DNA of 14,503 bases from SIG603 sp964370405 (lineage in GTDB: Bacteria > Bacillota > Clostridia > Oscillospirales > Acutalibacteraceae): contig CAYJJB010000047.1 of assembly GCA_964370405.1 (NCBI GenBank), positions 1-14,503 of the forward strand. The letters are read 5' to 3'. How positions within the stretch are numbered: the stretch's first letter is position 1; every line of letters starts with the position of its first letter. The notes below the pieces were generated by a model that searched no databases, was not told where the DNA came from, and saw only the letters and a list, made by a program, of their open reading frames with translations. This document shows positions 5,564 through 13,455 of this stretch, in pieces. The translations under genes were made by a program, and so were the position numbers.

Positions 5564-6577
5564 ATACATTCTTGAGATATTTCTTAAACTGCGGTAACAT
5601 ACCTATTCTATCTGGTACATGTGGTGGCAACTGCAAAATATCATGCCCTGGCAAATTATTACCCTCAATTAAAACAGGTCCTGTAGGCGTTACAGCAACA
5701 TCCCAACCAACATACCCTATTTGTGGCAAAATCTCTCCCGCCTCTTTTATAAGCGCTAAAGACTCTTTCCACATAGGAATTTTTGCACCTTTTATTGGAT
5801 AGCCTGTATTTGGGTGATTTTCATAGGTAATTCTATCTTTATCATATGCAACATGGGTTATAATTCCTGTATCGACATCAATTGGTGCGCACATTCCGCC
5901 TGCGTTGATATTATCAACAGGCCTNNNNNNNNNNTTCCTATTCTTATAAATGCATATACGACATTTGTTTGACTATTACTATATACAGTTACAACTCTTA
6001 ATGTATTTACAGATTTCGGATTTATTTTATTTATGTCCTCATGCTGTTTTACAACCTCTTCTACTAGCATTAACGGCTTTTTTATTATATAGTCATACAT
6101 TTCATCAAGAGTTGCAAAGTCAGCTATTTTAAGCTTTTCAACTCCCACACCGCACTGCTCATTTGTAGGCTTTATTATTACATCTTCCCTATCTTTCATA
6201 AAGTGCACAAAATCTTCTTTTGTAGCGCTTGGCATATATAGCCAGGGTCTACCTATAAACTTCTCATATTTTTCATAAAATTCGTTTTTATTATTATATA
6301 CATGAGAGAATTCAGGGTTATTAAGTGTTCTTGCAATTGTGTTATTTATTCCCCTTGTCACATATGTTGCTCGTTGTGCCTTAGTAAGCAAATAAAACTC
6401 ACAAAGAAGATAATCTTTATACCCTGCGCCATATTTCAATCCACAATTAATTATATCAAAGAACAAGAAAATACGGTTTTTACCGCAAATTTCATGTACT
6501 GTACCAACTGTTTTAAATAAACTTTTATAATCCATATGAATTATACAGCTTATTAAATATTTAATTTTCCTAAACAT
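5562..6577 (-). CDS. Sugar-transfer-associated ATP-grasp protein, interrupted by an assembly gap
   Basis: One gene of about 338 codons is split by ten Ns. The first part (214 residues, ATG at 6577, RBS AAGAGGTG just upstream) carries the ATP-grasp features VIIKPTNEQCGVGVEKL (133-149) and LMLVEEVVKQHEDINKI (169-185), then SVNTLRVVTV (189-198). After the gap the frame resumes with RPVDNINAGGM, then GYVGWDVAVTPTGPVLIEGN and LPGHDILQLP near the C-terminus; these bring the metal-binding Asp, Glu and Asn. This order matches the ATPgrasp_ST family (PF14397). Its members probably join a carboxylate to an amine or similar group on cell-surface sugars, but the reaction is not established. The two parts are in different frames, which a wrong gap length explains. 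The gene has its own promoter and lies downstream of an MFS gene. Confidence 0.85.
5925..5934. other. Assembly gap of ten Ns inside the ATP-grasp gene
   Basis: The reading frame before the gap ends in FIRIG plus one base, and the frame after it opens with RPVDNINAGG. To join them, the gap must hold 2, 5, 8 or 11 bases and not 10. Family spacing favours three or four missing residues, so 8 or 11. Confidence 0.95.
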
Positions 6578-6608
6578 GTAGCACCTCTTAAATTTATACT
6601 TACTCTAT

Positions 6609-6637
6609 AGTATACCACCAAAACGCATATATTTCAA
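6609..6637 (-). promoter_or_regulatory. Promoter of the ATP-grasp gene
   Basis: On the minus strand TTGAAA (6637-6632), a 17-bp spacer and TATACT (6614-6609) lie in the 72-bp gap between the MFS gene and the ATP-grasp gene. TGG directly before the -10 box makes it an extended -10 promoter. No terminator separates the MFS gene from it, so read-through is also possible. Confidence 0.75.
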
Positions 6638-6649
6638 CATGAGATAAAG

Positions 6650-7858
6650 TCATATATTTGCATTTTTGCTATGCTTTTTATAAAAAATCCATGCAGTAAC
6701 ACCTGCCAATGCAAAACTAAGCGCAACTAGCACAAACGGAAACATTGCACCAAAACTATAAAGCGCCCCTGATGCAAACGAACCTATAATGCCACCAAAA
6801 GACTTCATTGCATTATAAAAACCCATTACAAGATTGCTGTCGTGACCCTTTGCTTCATTTGCCAAAATATCTTGAAGCACTGGTAAACTTATTGCATTGA
6901 AAGCAAACAAAATAACACTGAATATGATAAAGCTTATCATCTGTGGGAATAAAATTGCAAGTGTCATATTTAAAAAGCATACAAAGAAAATTACAATGTT
7001 CATTTTACGCACATTGGTTTTTTTTAGTATCCACATGCAAATTGTGCTATTTGCAATTAATGTAACAACACCTATAACACCTTTTATAATTCCGTTGTAG
7101 CTTGACGGAAACAAAAACACATCTCTCACATAATAGTTAAAACTTTGGTCAAAACCTATTGCTGATATATTTTGGAAAATGCACATTAAAAAAAGTAGAA
7201 CTAAACTAAAATTAAGTATAGGTTTAATTCCGATAAATGAGGACAGCGGATTTGCCTCTTTTATCAATACTTTCACTTTTAGTTTTGATTTATCCATTGT
7301 TGCATCACTATCGCAAACTATAAAAAACAGCACACCACAAATAATTAGCAAAACACCTTGAACCCACACAGAGAGGTATGGATTTACAGCGCCTATCATA
7401 CCTCCTATAAAATACCCAAAAGCTGCTGATACAGCTTGCAATGTAGCCGTTGTGGTAAGATTTGCGCTCCTTTGACTATCATTTTCAGATTTATTTATAA
7501 CATAAGTTAAAAGGCTTACAAACGCACCACCTGTAAAGGCACCTGCAAACATACGCACTAAAATAAAGTGCCATTCCTGTGTGGAAAGGGCAAATAATAT
7601 TTGCCCTACTCCATAACCTACGCCACATATCAAAAGAGTAGTTTTGCTTGATATATAAGAGTTAATTTTACCCCAAAACGGAGACAGTGCAAAATTGACC
7701 AGCAACATTGCCGCCAAGGCATATCCGAACATATAATCGCCTAAACCCAAATTTGTAAAAATGGTGGGCGTTACTGGGTGGGTAAAGTTTGCAGCCATAT
7801 TAAAAACCGCACTCACTATAAAAAACAGTAAGATTTTATTTTTACTTCTAATTTTCAT
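6650..7858 (-). CDS. Major facilitator superfamily transporter, drug-efflux-like
   Basis: A 402-aa integral membrane protein with twelve predicted helices (about 8-28, 41-61, 73-92, 97-120, 135-157, 162-182, 212-232, 255-276, 284-304, 307-327, 345-368, 371-393) and a longer loop between helices 6 and 7, the usual 6+6 MFS layout. A weak motif A (GKINSYISSK, 63-72) follows helix 2, and Arg102 in LVRMFAG fits motif B of helix 4. It looks most like the DHA1/TetA-type exporters, but the substrate cannot be read from sequence and peptide or sugar transport is possible. It starts 23 bp after the second S9 peptidase and is probably in the same operon. The start is odd: GAGGG lies directly against ATG, which is too close for normal ribosome binding; no upstream in-frame start exists because TAA precedes it. 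Confidence 0.88.
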   Translation of the reverse strand: MKIRSKNKILLFFIVSAVFNMAANFTHPVTPTIFTNLGLGDYMFGYALAAMLLVNFALSPFWGKINSYISSKTTLLICGVGYGVGQILFALSTQEWHFILVRMFAGAFTGGAFVSLLTYVINKSENDSQRSANLTTTATLQAVSAAFGYFIGGMIGAVNPYLSVWVQGVLLIICGVLFFIVCDSDATMDKSKLKVKVLIKEANPLSSFIGIKPILNFSLVLLFLMCIFQNISAIGFDQSFNYYVRDVFLFPSSYNGIIKGVIGVVTLIANSTICMWILKKTNVRKMNIVIFFVCFLNMTLAILFPQMISFIIFSVILFAFNAISLPVLQDILANEAKGHDSNLVMGFYNAMKSFGGIIGSFASGALYSFGAMFPFVLVALSFALAGVTAWIFYKKHSKNANI

Positions 7859-7881
7859 CCCTCTTTCAAATACTTACCAAA

Positions 7882-9819
7882 TTAAAGATATTTTTCAAAC
7901 CACTGGCAAATCTCTTTTAGTCTATCTATGCGATTATGCGGTTTACCAGCACGTGAAAGCTCATGATTTTCACCGTGGAAAAGTGCAACTTTTGATGGTA
8001 TCCCACGACTTCTAAGCGATACAAACATCTGTAGCGGTTCACTTAGCCAACAACGATAGTCCATGTCTGACTGAATAAATAGAGTTGGTGTGTTTGCATT
8101 TTTTACGTATTTAAGCGGAGAATGATACCACATTTTATCGTAGTTCTCCCAAGGTGTCGCCCCTGTTTGACTTAAATTATGGTAATATCCTATATCTGTT
8201 GTAAGGCATTTTGATATATAGTTTGAAATAGAGCGCTGTGATACAGCCGCTTTAAATCTGTCTGTGTGGCCTATCATCCAGTTACACATAAATCCTGCAT
8301 AGCTTCCGCCACAAATGCCAAGCCTCCCATCATCTATGCACTCATATCGCTTTAAAACCTCATCGGTAAACTCCATAAAGTCATCATAATCAATTTCACC
8401 TAGTTTTCCTGCTAAGGTTGAAAATTCATCGCCCCTACCAGCAGAGCCTCTAGGATTTGTGTAAAATACAAAGTATCCCATATTTGCCATACACTGCATT
8501 TCATGATGATAAAGCGCACCCCACGACACTTTAGGGCCTCCACGCATTGAAAGAATTCCAGGATATTTTTGGTCGTTTTTAAGGTCTTTAGGTTTTATGA
8601 CCCAGCCCTCAAGCTCGTGTCCATCTTTTGCAGTAAAGACAAATCTTTCAGGCTTTAAAACTGTATGAGTATTGTAGTATTCATCATTAAAGCTTGTAAT
8701 TTTCTTTTCATTTCCGTCACTTAAATCTATAGCATAAATTTCAGGTAAATCATAATTTCTAAACGCAACGCAGAAAGCCTTGCCATTTGCTATGTCAAAG
8801 CCACTTATGCCGCCCTCACGCTGATTTACAAATGAAAGCTCTAATTTATCATTTAAAACTGACAGATAAGAATTTCCCCAAGATGTAAACAGGCAGTAGA
8901 TTTTATCCCCCACTATTTTAAGTGACTTTCCACCACCAAAGCCTATATCACTTCCGACACCGCTTCCTATAGCTCCATCTAAGTTAGATACCTCTACAAG
9001 TTCATTATTTTCATTAAGTTCATAAATTTCAGGGTCTTGTGAGGAATTGTTTTTCTTGTCTGATCCCTCTATGATTATCTTGCCACTGAAATACAGTGCA
9101 TTATAAATTGATAAAAGCTCTGGTTTTAGCACTTCTTTTGTGCTTTCACCCTCTATGTCATATTCATAAACGCCTGCTAAAGTACTCATTTTATCTTCAA
9201 ATACAGGTCCCCAGAAAAGCATTTTAGTTTTATCGTCAGAAATTGTAGTTCCCTGCACATTCATAAAGTCATCTGATATTTTTTTCACTTCATTTTTTGA
9301 CACATTGTAGATGTATGCTGTATTTCTTATTTTATTTTTTACACCTTGTCCGTTAAACCAAAATGGAATTTCATCAAATATGTCAAAGTCCATACCTTTT
9401 TCTGCCCTGTCATCTTCTTTTTCCTCTTTGTTCATATCCGTTTGCGATGTTACAAGATATTTGTCACCATCAATTTTTTTAATCACTCCAACTTTTAGTG
9501 GTACTGTAAAGCACTCTTCTGCCTCGCCACCGTTTACGCTAATCTTATAAAACGTAGTGTTTTCATCTTTATTTTTTGACGGTTTAGTAAAAAGTATATT
9601 TTCGTTATCAAGCCAAATGGCAGAGCGCTCTTCTCCACCGCCTGTAAGAGGTTTAAAACTTTCGGTTTTTGTGTCCATTATATAAATTCTTGATATGTAT
9701 TTGTTGTACTCTTCACTCGCATTTGTCAGTGTAAAAATCACCTTAGTGCCACTAGCATTTGCATTTATGTCTGATGGGAAATTATATTTATATAAATCTT
9801 TTATTACTATTTTTTCCAT
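7882..9819 (-). CDS. S9 family oligopeptidase (acylaminoacyl-peptidase-like), second paralogue
   Basis: A 645-aa serine peptidase with an N-terminal beta-propeller (about 1-390) and a C-terminal alpha/beta hydrolase domain. The catalytic triad is visible: Ser506 in GGSYAGF, Asp587 in QSDMDYRC, and His619 in GENHELSR. NPRGSAGRGDEF (455-466) is the conserved segment near the oxyanion hole. Compared with its neighbour it has RGGP (426-429) in place of HGGP, GGSYAG in place of GGSYGG, and QSD in place of HSD. Activity is likely kept but specificity may differ. There is no signal peptide, so it should cut short peptides in the cytoplasm. It begins 13 bp after the first paralogue, with AGGGGTG (complement of 9825-9831) as ribosome binding site, clearly in one operon. 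Acylamino-acid-releasing and prolyl-oligopeptidase activities cannot be told apart by eye. Confidence 0.92.
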   Translation of the reverse strand: MEKIVIKDLYKYNFPSDINANASGTKVIFTLTNASEEYNKYISRIYIMDTKTESFKPLTGGGEERSAIWLDNENILFTKPSKNKDENTTFYKISVNGGEAEECFTVPLKVGVIKKIDGDKYLVTSQTDMNKEEKEDDRAEKGMDFDIFDEIPFWFNGQGVKNKIRNTAYIYNVSKNEVKKISDDFMNVQGTTISDDKTKMLFWGPVFEDKMSTLAGVYEYDIEGESTKEVLKPELLSIYNALYFSGKIIIEGSDKKNNSSQDPEIYELNENNELVEVSNLDGAIGSGVGSDIGFGGGKSLKIVGDKIYCLFTSWGNSYLSVLNDKLELSFVNQREGGISGFDIANGKAFCVAFRNYDLPEIYAIDLSDGNEKKITSFNDEYYNTHTVLKPERFVFTAKDGHELEGWVIKPKDLKNDQKYPGILSMRGGPKVSWGALYHHEMQCMANMGYFVFYTNPRGSAGRGDEFSTLAGKLGEIDYDDFMEFTDEVLKRYECIDDGRLGICGGSYAGFMCNWMIGHTDRFKAAVSQRSISNYISKCLTTDIGYYHNLSQTGATPWENYDKMWYHSPLKYVKNANTPTLFIQSDMDYRCWLSEPLQMFVSLRSRGIPSKVALFHGENHELSRAGKPHNRIDRLKEICQWFEKYL

Positions 9820-9832
9820 TATTTCACCCCTA

Positions 9833-11821
9833 TTATTTCAAATATTTATTCATCCAGCTTACTATCTCTTCCATTCTCTTTACACGATTTCTCGGTTTGC
9901 CATTTCGTGAAAGGTTATGGTTATCGCCTTTTAATAGGCATAGTCTTGCAGGTACATCGTGCATTTTAAGTGCTGTAAACATTTGTAGCGCCTCTGCCAT
10001 ATGGCATCTATAGTCTTCATCAGAGTGAATAAACAGCGTTGGAGTTTTCACCTTGTCTGCATACTTAAGAGGTGACTGTGCCCACTGTTTTTGTGAATCA
10101 TCCATGTGTGACGCACCTACTTGGTCTGGTGCAAAGAAATATCCAATATCAGTTGTTCCCTCAAAAGAAGCCCAGTTTGAAATACATCTTTGAGCGCAGG
10201 CACATTTAAACCTGTCTGTATGTCCGATTATCCAGTTTGTCATAAATCCGCCATAGCTTCCGCCTGTAACACCCACTCTGTTTTTGTCTATATCCTCATA
10301 AGTATAAAGTGCCTTATCGCAAAACGCCATAATATCATCATAGTCTATGCTTCCATACTTTGCCCTTATATCGGCAAATTCATCCCCTCTGCCATCGCTT
10401 CCTCTAGGGTTGCAGTAAATAACAAAATAGCCTTCATTTGCCCACATTTGCATTTCATGATGGAAGATGTTTGAGAACACAGTTTTAGGTCCTCCGTGGA
10501 TATGTAAAATTGCAGGATAGCTGTTTCCTTTAACATAATCTTTTGGTTTTAAGACATAACCATAAATTTCAAGACTGCCATTTTGTGCTGTAAGTGCTTC
10601 AGGTTTTGATACACTGTACTCACTTTCTACAAAACTGTTAAAACTTGTAAGTTTTTTCTCTTCCCCATCTTCTAGTATATAAAGTTCATTTAATGTACTT
10701 TCCTCTTGCGCTACCATAAACACTTTATCATCAAAAATGTCAAAGCTCTGCACATCGTCTAAACTTGTCAGTCTTTCTATTTCGCCCGTGCTTAAGTCTA
10801 TACTATTTAAAGAGGAATTGTTTTTAACTGTTGTAAGATAATAATACATATTATCAATAAGCATTGTTGCCTTGCCACCACCATATAAGGCATCACTGTT
10901 TACACTGTTACTTCCTACAGGTGACACACCGTGCTGTGCAACAAGTTCAAAGCTTAAAGTATTTAAATCCAAAACATAAACATCTGCGTTTTGGTTCATT
11001 CCAAACTCATTTCCCTTTGTCATGCATAAAACTGCTTTATCTTTTCCTACTGAAAAATGTCTTATTGCATATACATTTGGTTCTATCACACATTTTGTTT
11101 CTTTGGTTTTAATATCATAAATATACAAACTTTCTTTTATTGGCATGATGTCATCATACTGGGCACCTGCATAAAGTATTTTCCCATCTGTCACATCATA
11201 TTGTGAAACGTTAAAAAGCTCTGGTGTTATCGCTTCATAATTTTTTTCTTTTCTGTCATAAATATAAATTCTGTTTCTTTTTCGGCTAACAACACCTTGT
11301 CCGTTGCCCCAAAATGGCACTTCCTCAAATACTGTATAACCACGCTCTTTATATTCTTTTAAAATCTCTTTGCGCTCTAAATCTGTTTTGCCAACTAAAC
11401 TTGGACGGTTAATATCGTATACCGCCGAAGTGACAAACTGATTATTTCCTATATCGCTAAGTTTTCCTGATAAAAGCTCTATTTTTTCAAAAAGCTGAGC
11501 CTCGCCACCTGTGATGTCTATCGAGTAATAACAAGTAATTTCCTCGCCATTTTTAACTTTCTCTTTAATTTTCTCATCTCTTGAGGATGAGAAAATAAGT
11601 GTGCTATCATTAAGCCAAAAAAGATTTGCCACACTGCCTTTTGCTGTAAGTTTTCTTGTGGTCTTACTATTATTATCAAGTAAAAAAACAGCTGCAGGAT
11701 AATTATTTTCCTTAACATCCGCCTGGCTTACAACAAAGGCTGTGTACTTGCCGTCTGGAGAAATAGTTGGTGCACTTAAAAATTTATATTCAAGTAAGGT
11801 TTGGATTTCGATTTTTTTCAT
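9833..11821 (-). CDS. S9 family oligopeptidase (acylaminoacyl-peptidase-like), first paralogue
   Basis: A 662-aa serine peptidase with a beta-propeller over roughly the first 410 residues and an alpha/beta hydrolase domain after it. Numbered from the chosen start, the triad is Ser522 in GGSYGGFM, Asp603 in HSDEDYRC and His635 in GDNHNLSR. HGGP (442-445) and NPRGSDGRGDEF (471-482) are intact. I chose the ATG at 11821 (MKKIEIQ) over the in-frame ATG at 11827, because AAAAGAGGT lies next to the latter and at a proper 6-nt distance from the former. There is no signal peptide. It shares domain order and motifs with the downstream S9 gene, so the two arose by tandem duplication or are old paralogues. 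It is the first gene of the promoter-driven operon S9, S9, MFS and most likely degrades short peptides inside the cell. Confidence 0.92.
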   Translation of the reverse strand: MKKIEIQTLLEYKFLSAPTISPDGKYTAFVVSQADVKENNYPAAVFLLDNNSKTTRKLTAKGSVANLFWLNDSTLIFSSSRDEKIKEKVKNGEEITCYYSIDITGGEAQLFEKIELLSGKLSDIGNNQFVTSAVYDINRPSLVGKTDLERKEILKEYKERGYTVFEEVPFWGNGQGVVSRKRNRIYIYDRKEKNYEAITPELFNVSQYDVTDGKILYAGAQYDDIMPIKESLYIYDIKTKETKCVIEPNVYAIRHFSVGKDKAVLCMTKGNEFGMNQNADVYVLDLNTLSFELVAQHGVSPVGSNSVNSDALYGGGKATMLIDNMYYYLTTVKNNSSLNSIDLSTGEIERLTSLDDVQSFDIFDDKVFMVAQEESTLNELYILEDGEEKKLTSFNSFVESEYSVSKPEALTAQNGSLEIYGYVLKPKDYVKGNSYPAILHIHGGPKTVFSNIFHHEMQMWANEGYFVIYCNPRGSDGRGDEFADIRAKYGSIDYDDIMAFCDKALYTYEDIDKNRVGVTGGSYGGFMTNWIIGHTDRFKCACAQRCISNWASFEGTTDIGYFFAPDQVGASHMDDSQKQWAQSPLKYADKVKTPTLFIHSDEDYRCHMAEALQMFTALKMHDVPARLCLLKGDNHNLSRNGKPRNRVKRMEEIVSWMNKYLK

Positions 11822-11827
11822 AAACAT

Positions 11828-11836
11828 ACCTCTTTT
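11828..11836 (-). promoter_or_regulatory. Ribosome binding site that decides the first S9 start
   Basis: Read leftward this is AAAAGAGGT, directly against the ATG at 11827 but six bases before the ATG at 11821. The spacing favours the second ATG. Confidence 0.7.
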
Positions 11837-11852
11837 CTACATAATTATTAAT

Positions 11853-11881
11853 ATTATAGTCTACACAAGTATAATAGTCAA
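11853..11881 (-). promoter_or_regulatory. Near-consensus sigma-A promoter of the S9-S9-MFS operon
   Basis: On the minus strand TTGACT (11881-11876), a 17-bp spacer and a perfect TATAAT (11858-11853) lie 32 bp before the chosen S9 start. It is the best promoter in the window, implying strong basal expression. The sequence GACTATNATA occurs twice in direct orientation, over the -35 and the -10 regions, 18 bp apart; this may be chance or a protein-binding repeat. Confidence 0.85.
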
Positions 11882-11902
11882 TTTAATTTAGTGATTTAAC
11901 GT

Positions 11903-11937
11903 AAAAAAAGACTACACACTATTTAGCATGTAGTCTT
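11903..11937 (-). terminator. Terminator of the EAL-M32 operon
   Basis: AAGACTACA (11908-11916) and TGTAGTCTT (11929-11937) form a 9-bp stem with a 12-nt loop. Read leftward it runs into seven Ts (11909-11903). It lies 7 bp after the M32 stop codon and separates that transcript from the S9 operon promoter. Confidence 0.85.
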
Positions 11938-11944
11938 AAATTTA

Positions 11945-13438
11945 TTATAAGCTATAAATTTCTGTATATTTCTGTGTTAGATAATCCACATAGAAATTCG
12001 GGTCAAACTCTTTGCCACAGCATACATTTATTACTTCTTTCGGTGTTAAAAGCGAGCCATATTTGTACACGTGCTCTGTAAGCCAGTCAACTATTGGTTG
12101 AAGATTTCCTTTTGAAATTAAAGCACTAACTTCTATATCTTTCTCCATTGATTTTGCAATTTGCGCAGCATATGCACTTCCTATAGAATAGCTTGGGAAG
12201 TAACCGAACATACCCATAGACCAGTGTACATCTTGTAAAATGCCTTTTACATCACTCGGCACGTCCACTCCTAGATATTCTTTATAAAGCTTGTTCCACT
12301 GTGATGGAAGCTCATCTATTCCTATTTGACCAGAAATTATAAGTTTTTCTATTTCATATCTTATCATGATGTGCATAGAGTAAGTAAGCTCATCTGCCTC
12401 TATTCTTATAAGACTTGCCTCTGCTTTATTTACAGCCTTATAAAATTCTTGTGCAGTAACATCTGCTAACTGCTCTGGGAAAACTTCTTTAAGCTTTGGG
12501 AATACAAGCTCGCAAAACTCTAATGAACGCCCTACAATATTCTCCCAAAATCTTGATTGAGATTCATGTATGCCCATGCTTGTTCCACTTGCAAGTACAG
12601 TGCCATAAAGCTCATCTGCTGTGTTAAGCTCATACATGCCATGACCACCTTCATGAATTACGCTAAAGAAGCTACTAGCTATATTCTCTTCATAAAAATG
12701 AGTGGTTATACGAACGTCTTTATTTGAAAAATTTGTTGAGAAAGGATGCTCTGTCTCACCTAAAGAGCAGTGGTTTTTATCAAGGCATAATACATCCATA
12801 AGATAGTCTGCAATAATTTTTTGTCCCTCTATAGGATAGTGCCTTTTCAAAAAGTCAACTCTTAAAGGCTCTTTTTGAGAAATTTTTGCTATAAGCGGAA
12901 CTAAATCTGTTCTTATTTTCGCAAAATATGCATCTAAAACATCTGTAGTAATTCCACGCTCGTAATCATCAAGCATGGTATTATATAAGTTCTCTTCTTC
13001 TGGTTTAACATACTTTGCAAACTTTACATTAAAATTAATCATTTTTTCAAGATGAGGTTTAAAAATTTGGTAGTCATTTTTTGCTTTTGCCTCTTGCCAA
13101 GCCATGCCTGCTGCATTTCTTGCAACTTGATACTCAACATACTCTTCCATAGGAATTTTTTCTGTTTTTTCAAGATTTCTTATAACTTCTTCAACTTCTT
13201 TTTTAGTATTGCTATCAAGCTTTTCTATATCGTTTTTTAGCGCTACTAAAGCATCTTTTAAGTCTTTTGATACTTCTAACTTGTAGCTTTCTTCTGATAA
13301 AACAGCTAAGGTTTTACCCAAATTTTCAGCTGCACCCTTTGGCATAGAAGTTTCACTGTCATACACAAGCATACCTGTAGCATGATTGTATGCGTGAATT
13401 TTTGATTGAATTTCCCTAAATGTTTTTAATGCGTCCAT
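11945..13438 (-). CDS. M32 family metallocarboxypeptidase (Taq-type)
   Basis: A 497-aa zinc carboxypeptidase that removes C-terminal residues from peptides in the cytoplasm. Numbered from the chosen start, the zinc motif HEGGH is at 262-266 and the third ligand Glu292 is in HESQSRFWEN (291-300). The family markers EHPF (230-233), DVRITTHF (241-248) and the C-terminal HWSMGMFGYFPSYSIG (405-420) are all present, and the length is typical of M32. I chose the ATG at 13438 (MDALKTF) over the one four codons upstream, because GGAGG (13448-13444) lies between them and serves the second. No signal peptide is seen. It begins 17 bp after the GGDEF-EAL gene and is probably cotranscribed with it; a terminator follows. 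With the two S9 enzymes nearby it fits a role in recycling small peptides. Confidence 0.94.
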   Translation of the reverse strand: MDALKTFREIQSKIHAYNHATGMLVYDSETSMPKGAAENLGKTLAVLSEESYKLEVSKDLKDALVALKNDIEKLDSNTKKEVEEVIRNLEKTEKIPMEEYVEYQVARNAAGMAWQEAKAKNDYQIFKPHLEKMINFNVKFAKYVKPEEENLYNTMLDDYERGITTDVLDAYFAKIRTDLVPLIAKISQKEPLRVDFLKRHYPIEGQKIIADYLMDVLCLDKNHCSLGETEHPFSTNFSNKDVRITTHFYEENIASSFFSVIHEGGHGMYELNTADELYGTVLASGTSMGIHESQSRFWENIVGRSLEFCELVFPKLKEVFPEQLADVTAQEFYKAVNKAEASLIRIEADELTYSMHIMIRYEIEKLIISGQIGIDELPSQWNKLYKEYLGVDVPSDVKGILQDVHWSMGMFGYFPSYSIGSAYAAQIAKSMEKDIEVSALISKGNLQPIVDWLTEHVYKYGSLLTPKEVINVCCGKEFDPNFYVDYLTQKYTEIYSL

Positions 13439-13443
13439 AAAAT

Positions 13444-13448
13444 CCTCC
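13444..13448 (-). promoter_or_regulatory. Ribosome binding site that decides the M32 start
   Basis: GGAGG read leftward lies inside the first four codons of the longer reading frame and 5 nt before the ATG at 13438, so the shorter form is preferred. Confidence 0.8.
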
Positions 13449-13455
13449 ATTTTGA

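Noticed and set aside
5858..5934. Reading through the Ns as one continuous frame ending in GLLIISTQAECAH
   Set aside because: That tail is the wrong frame; the other frame gives RPVDNINAGGM, which matches the ATP-grasp family and continues to the proper C-terminus.
11825..11827. Upstream ATG of the first S9 gene
   Set aside because: The ribosome binding site is directly against it; the second ATG six bases later has normal spacing.
13448..13450. Upstream ATG of the M32 gene
   Set aside because: The GGAGG site lies just downstream of it and correctly in front of the ATG at 13438.
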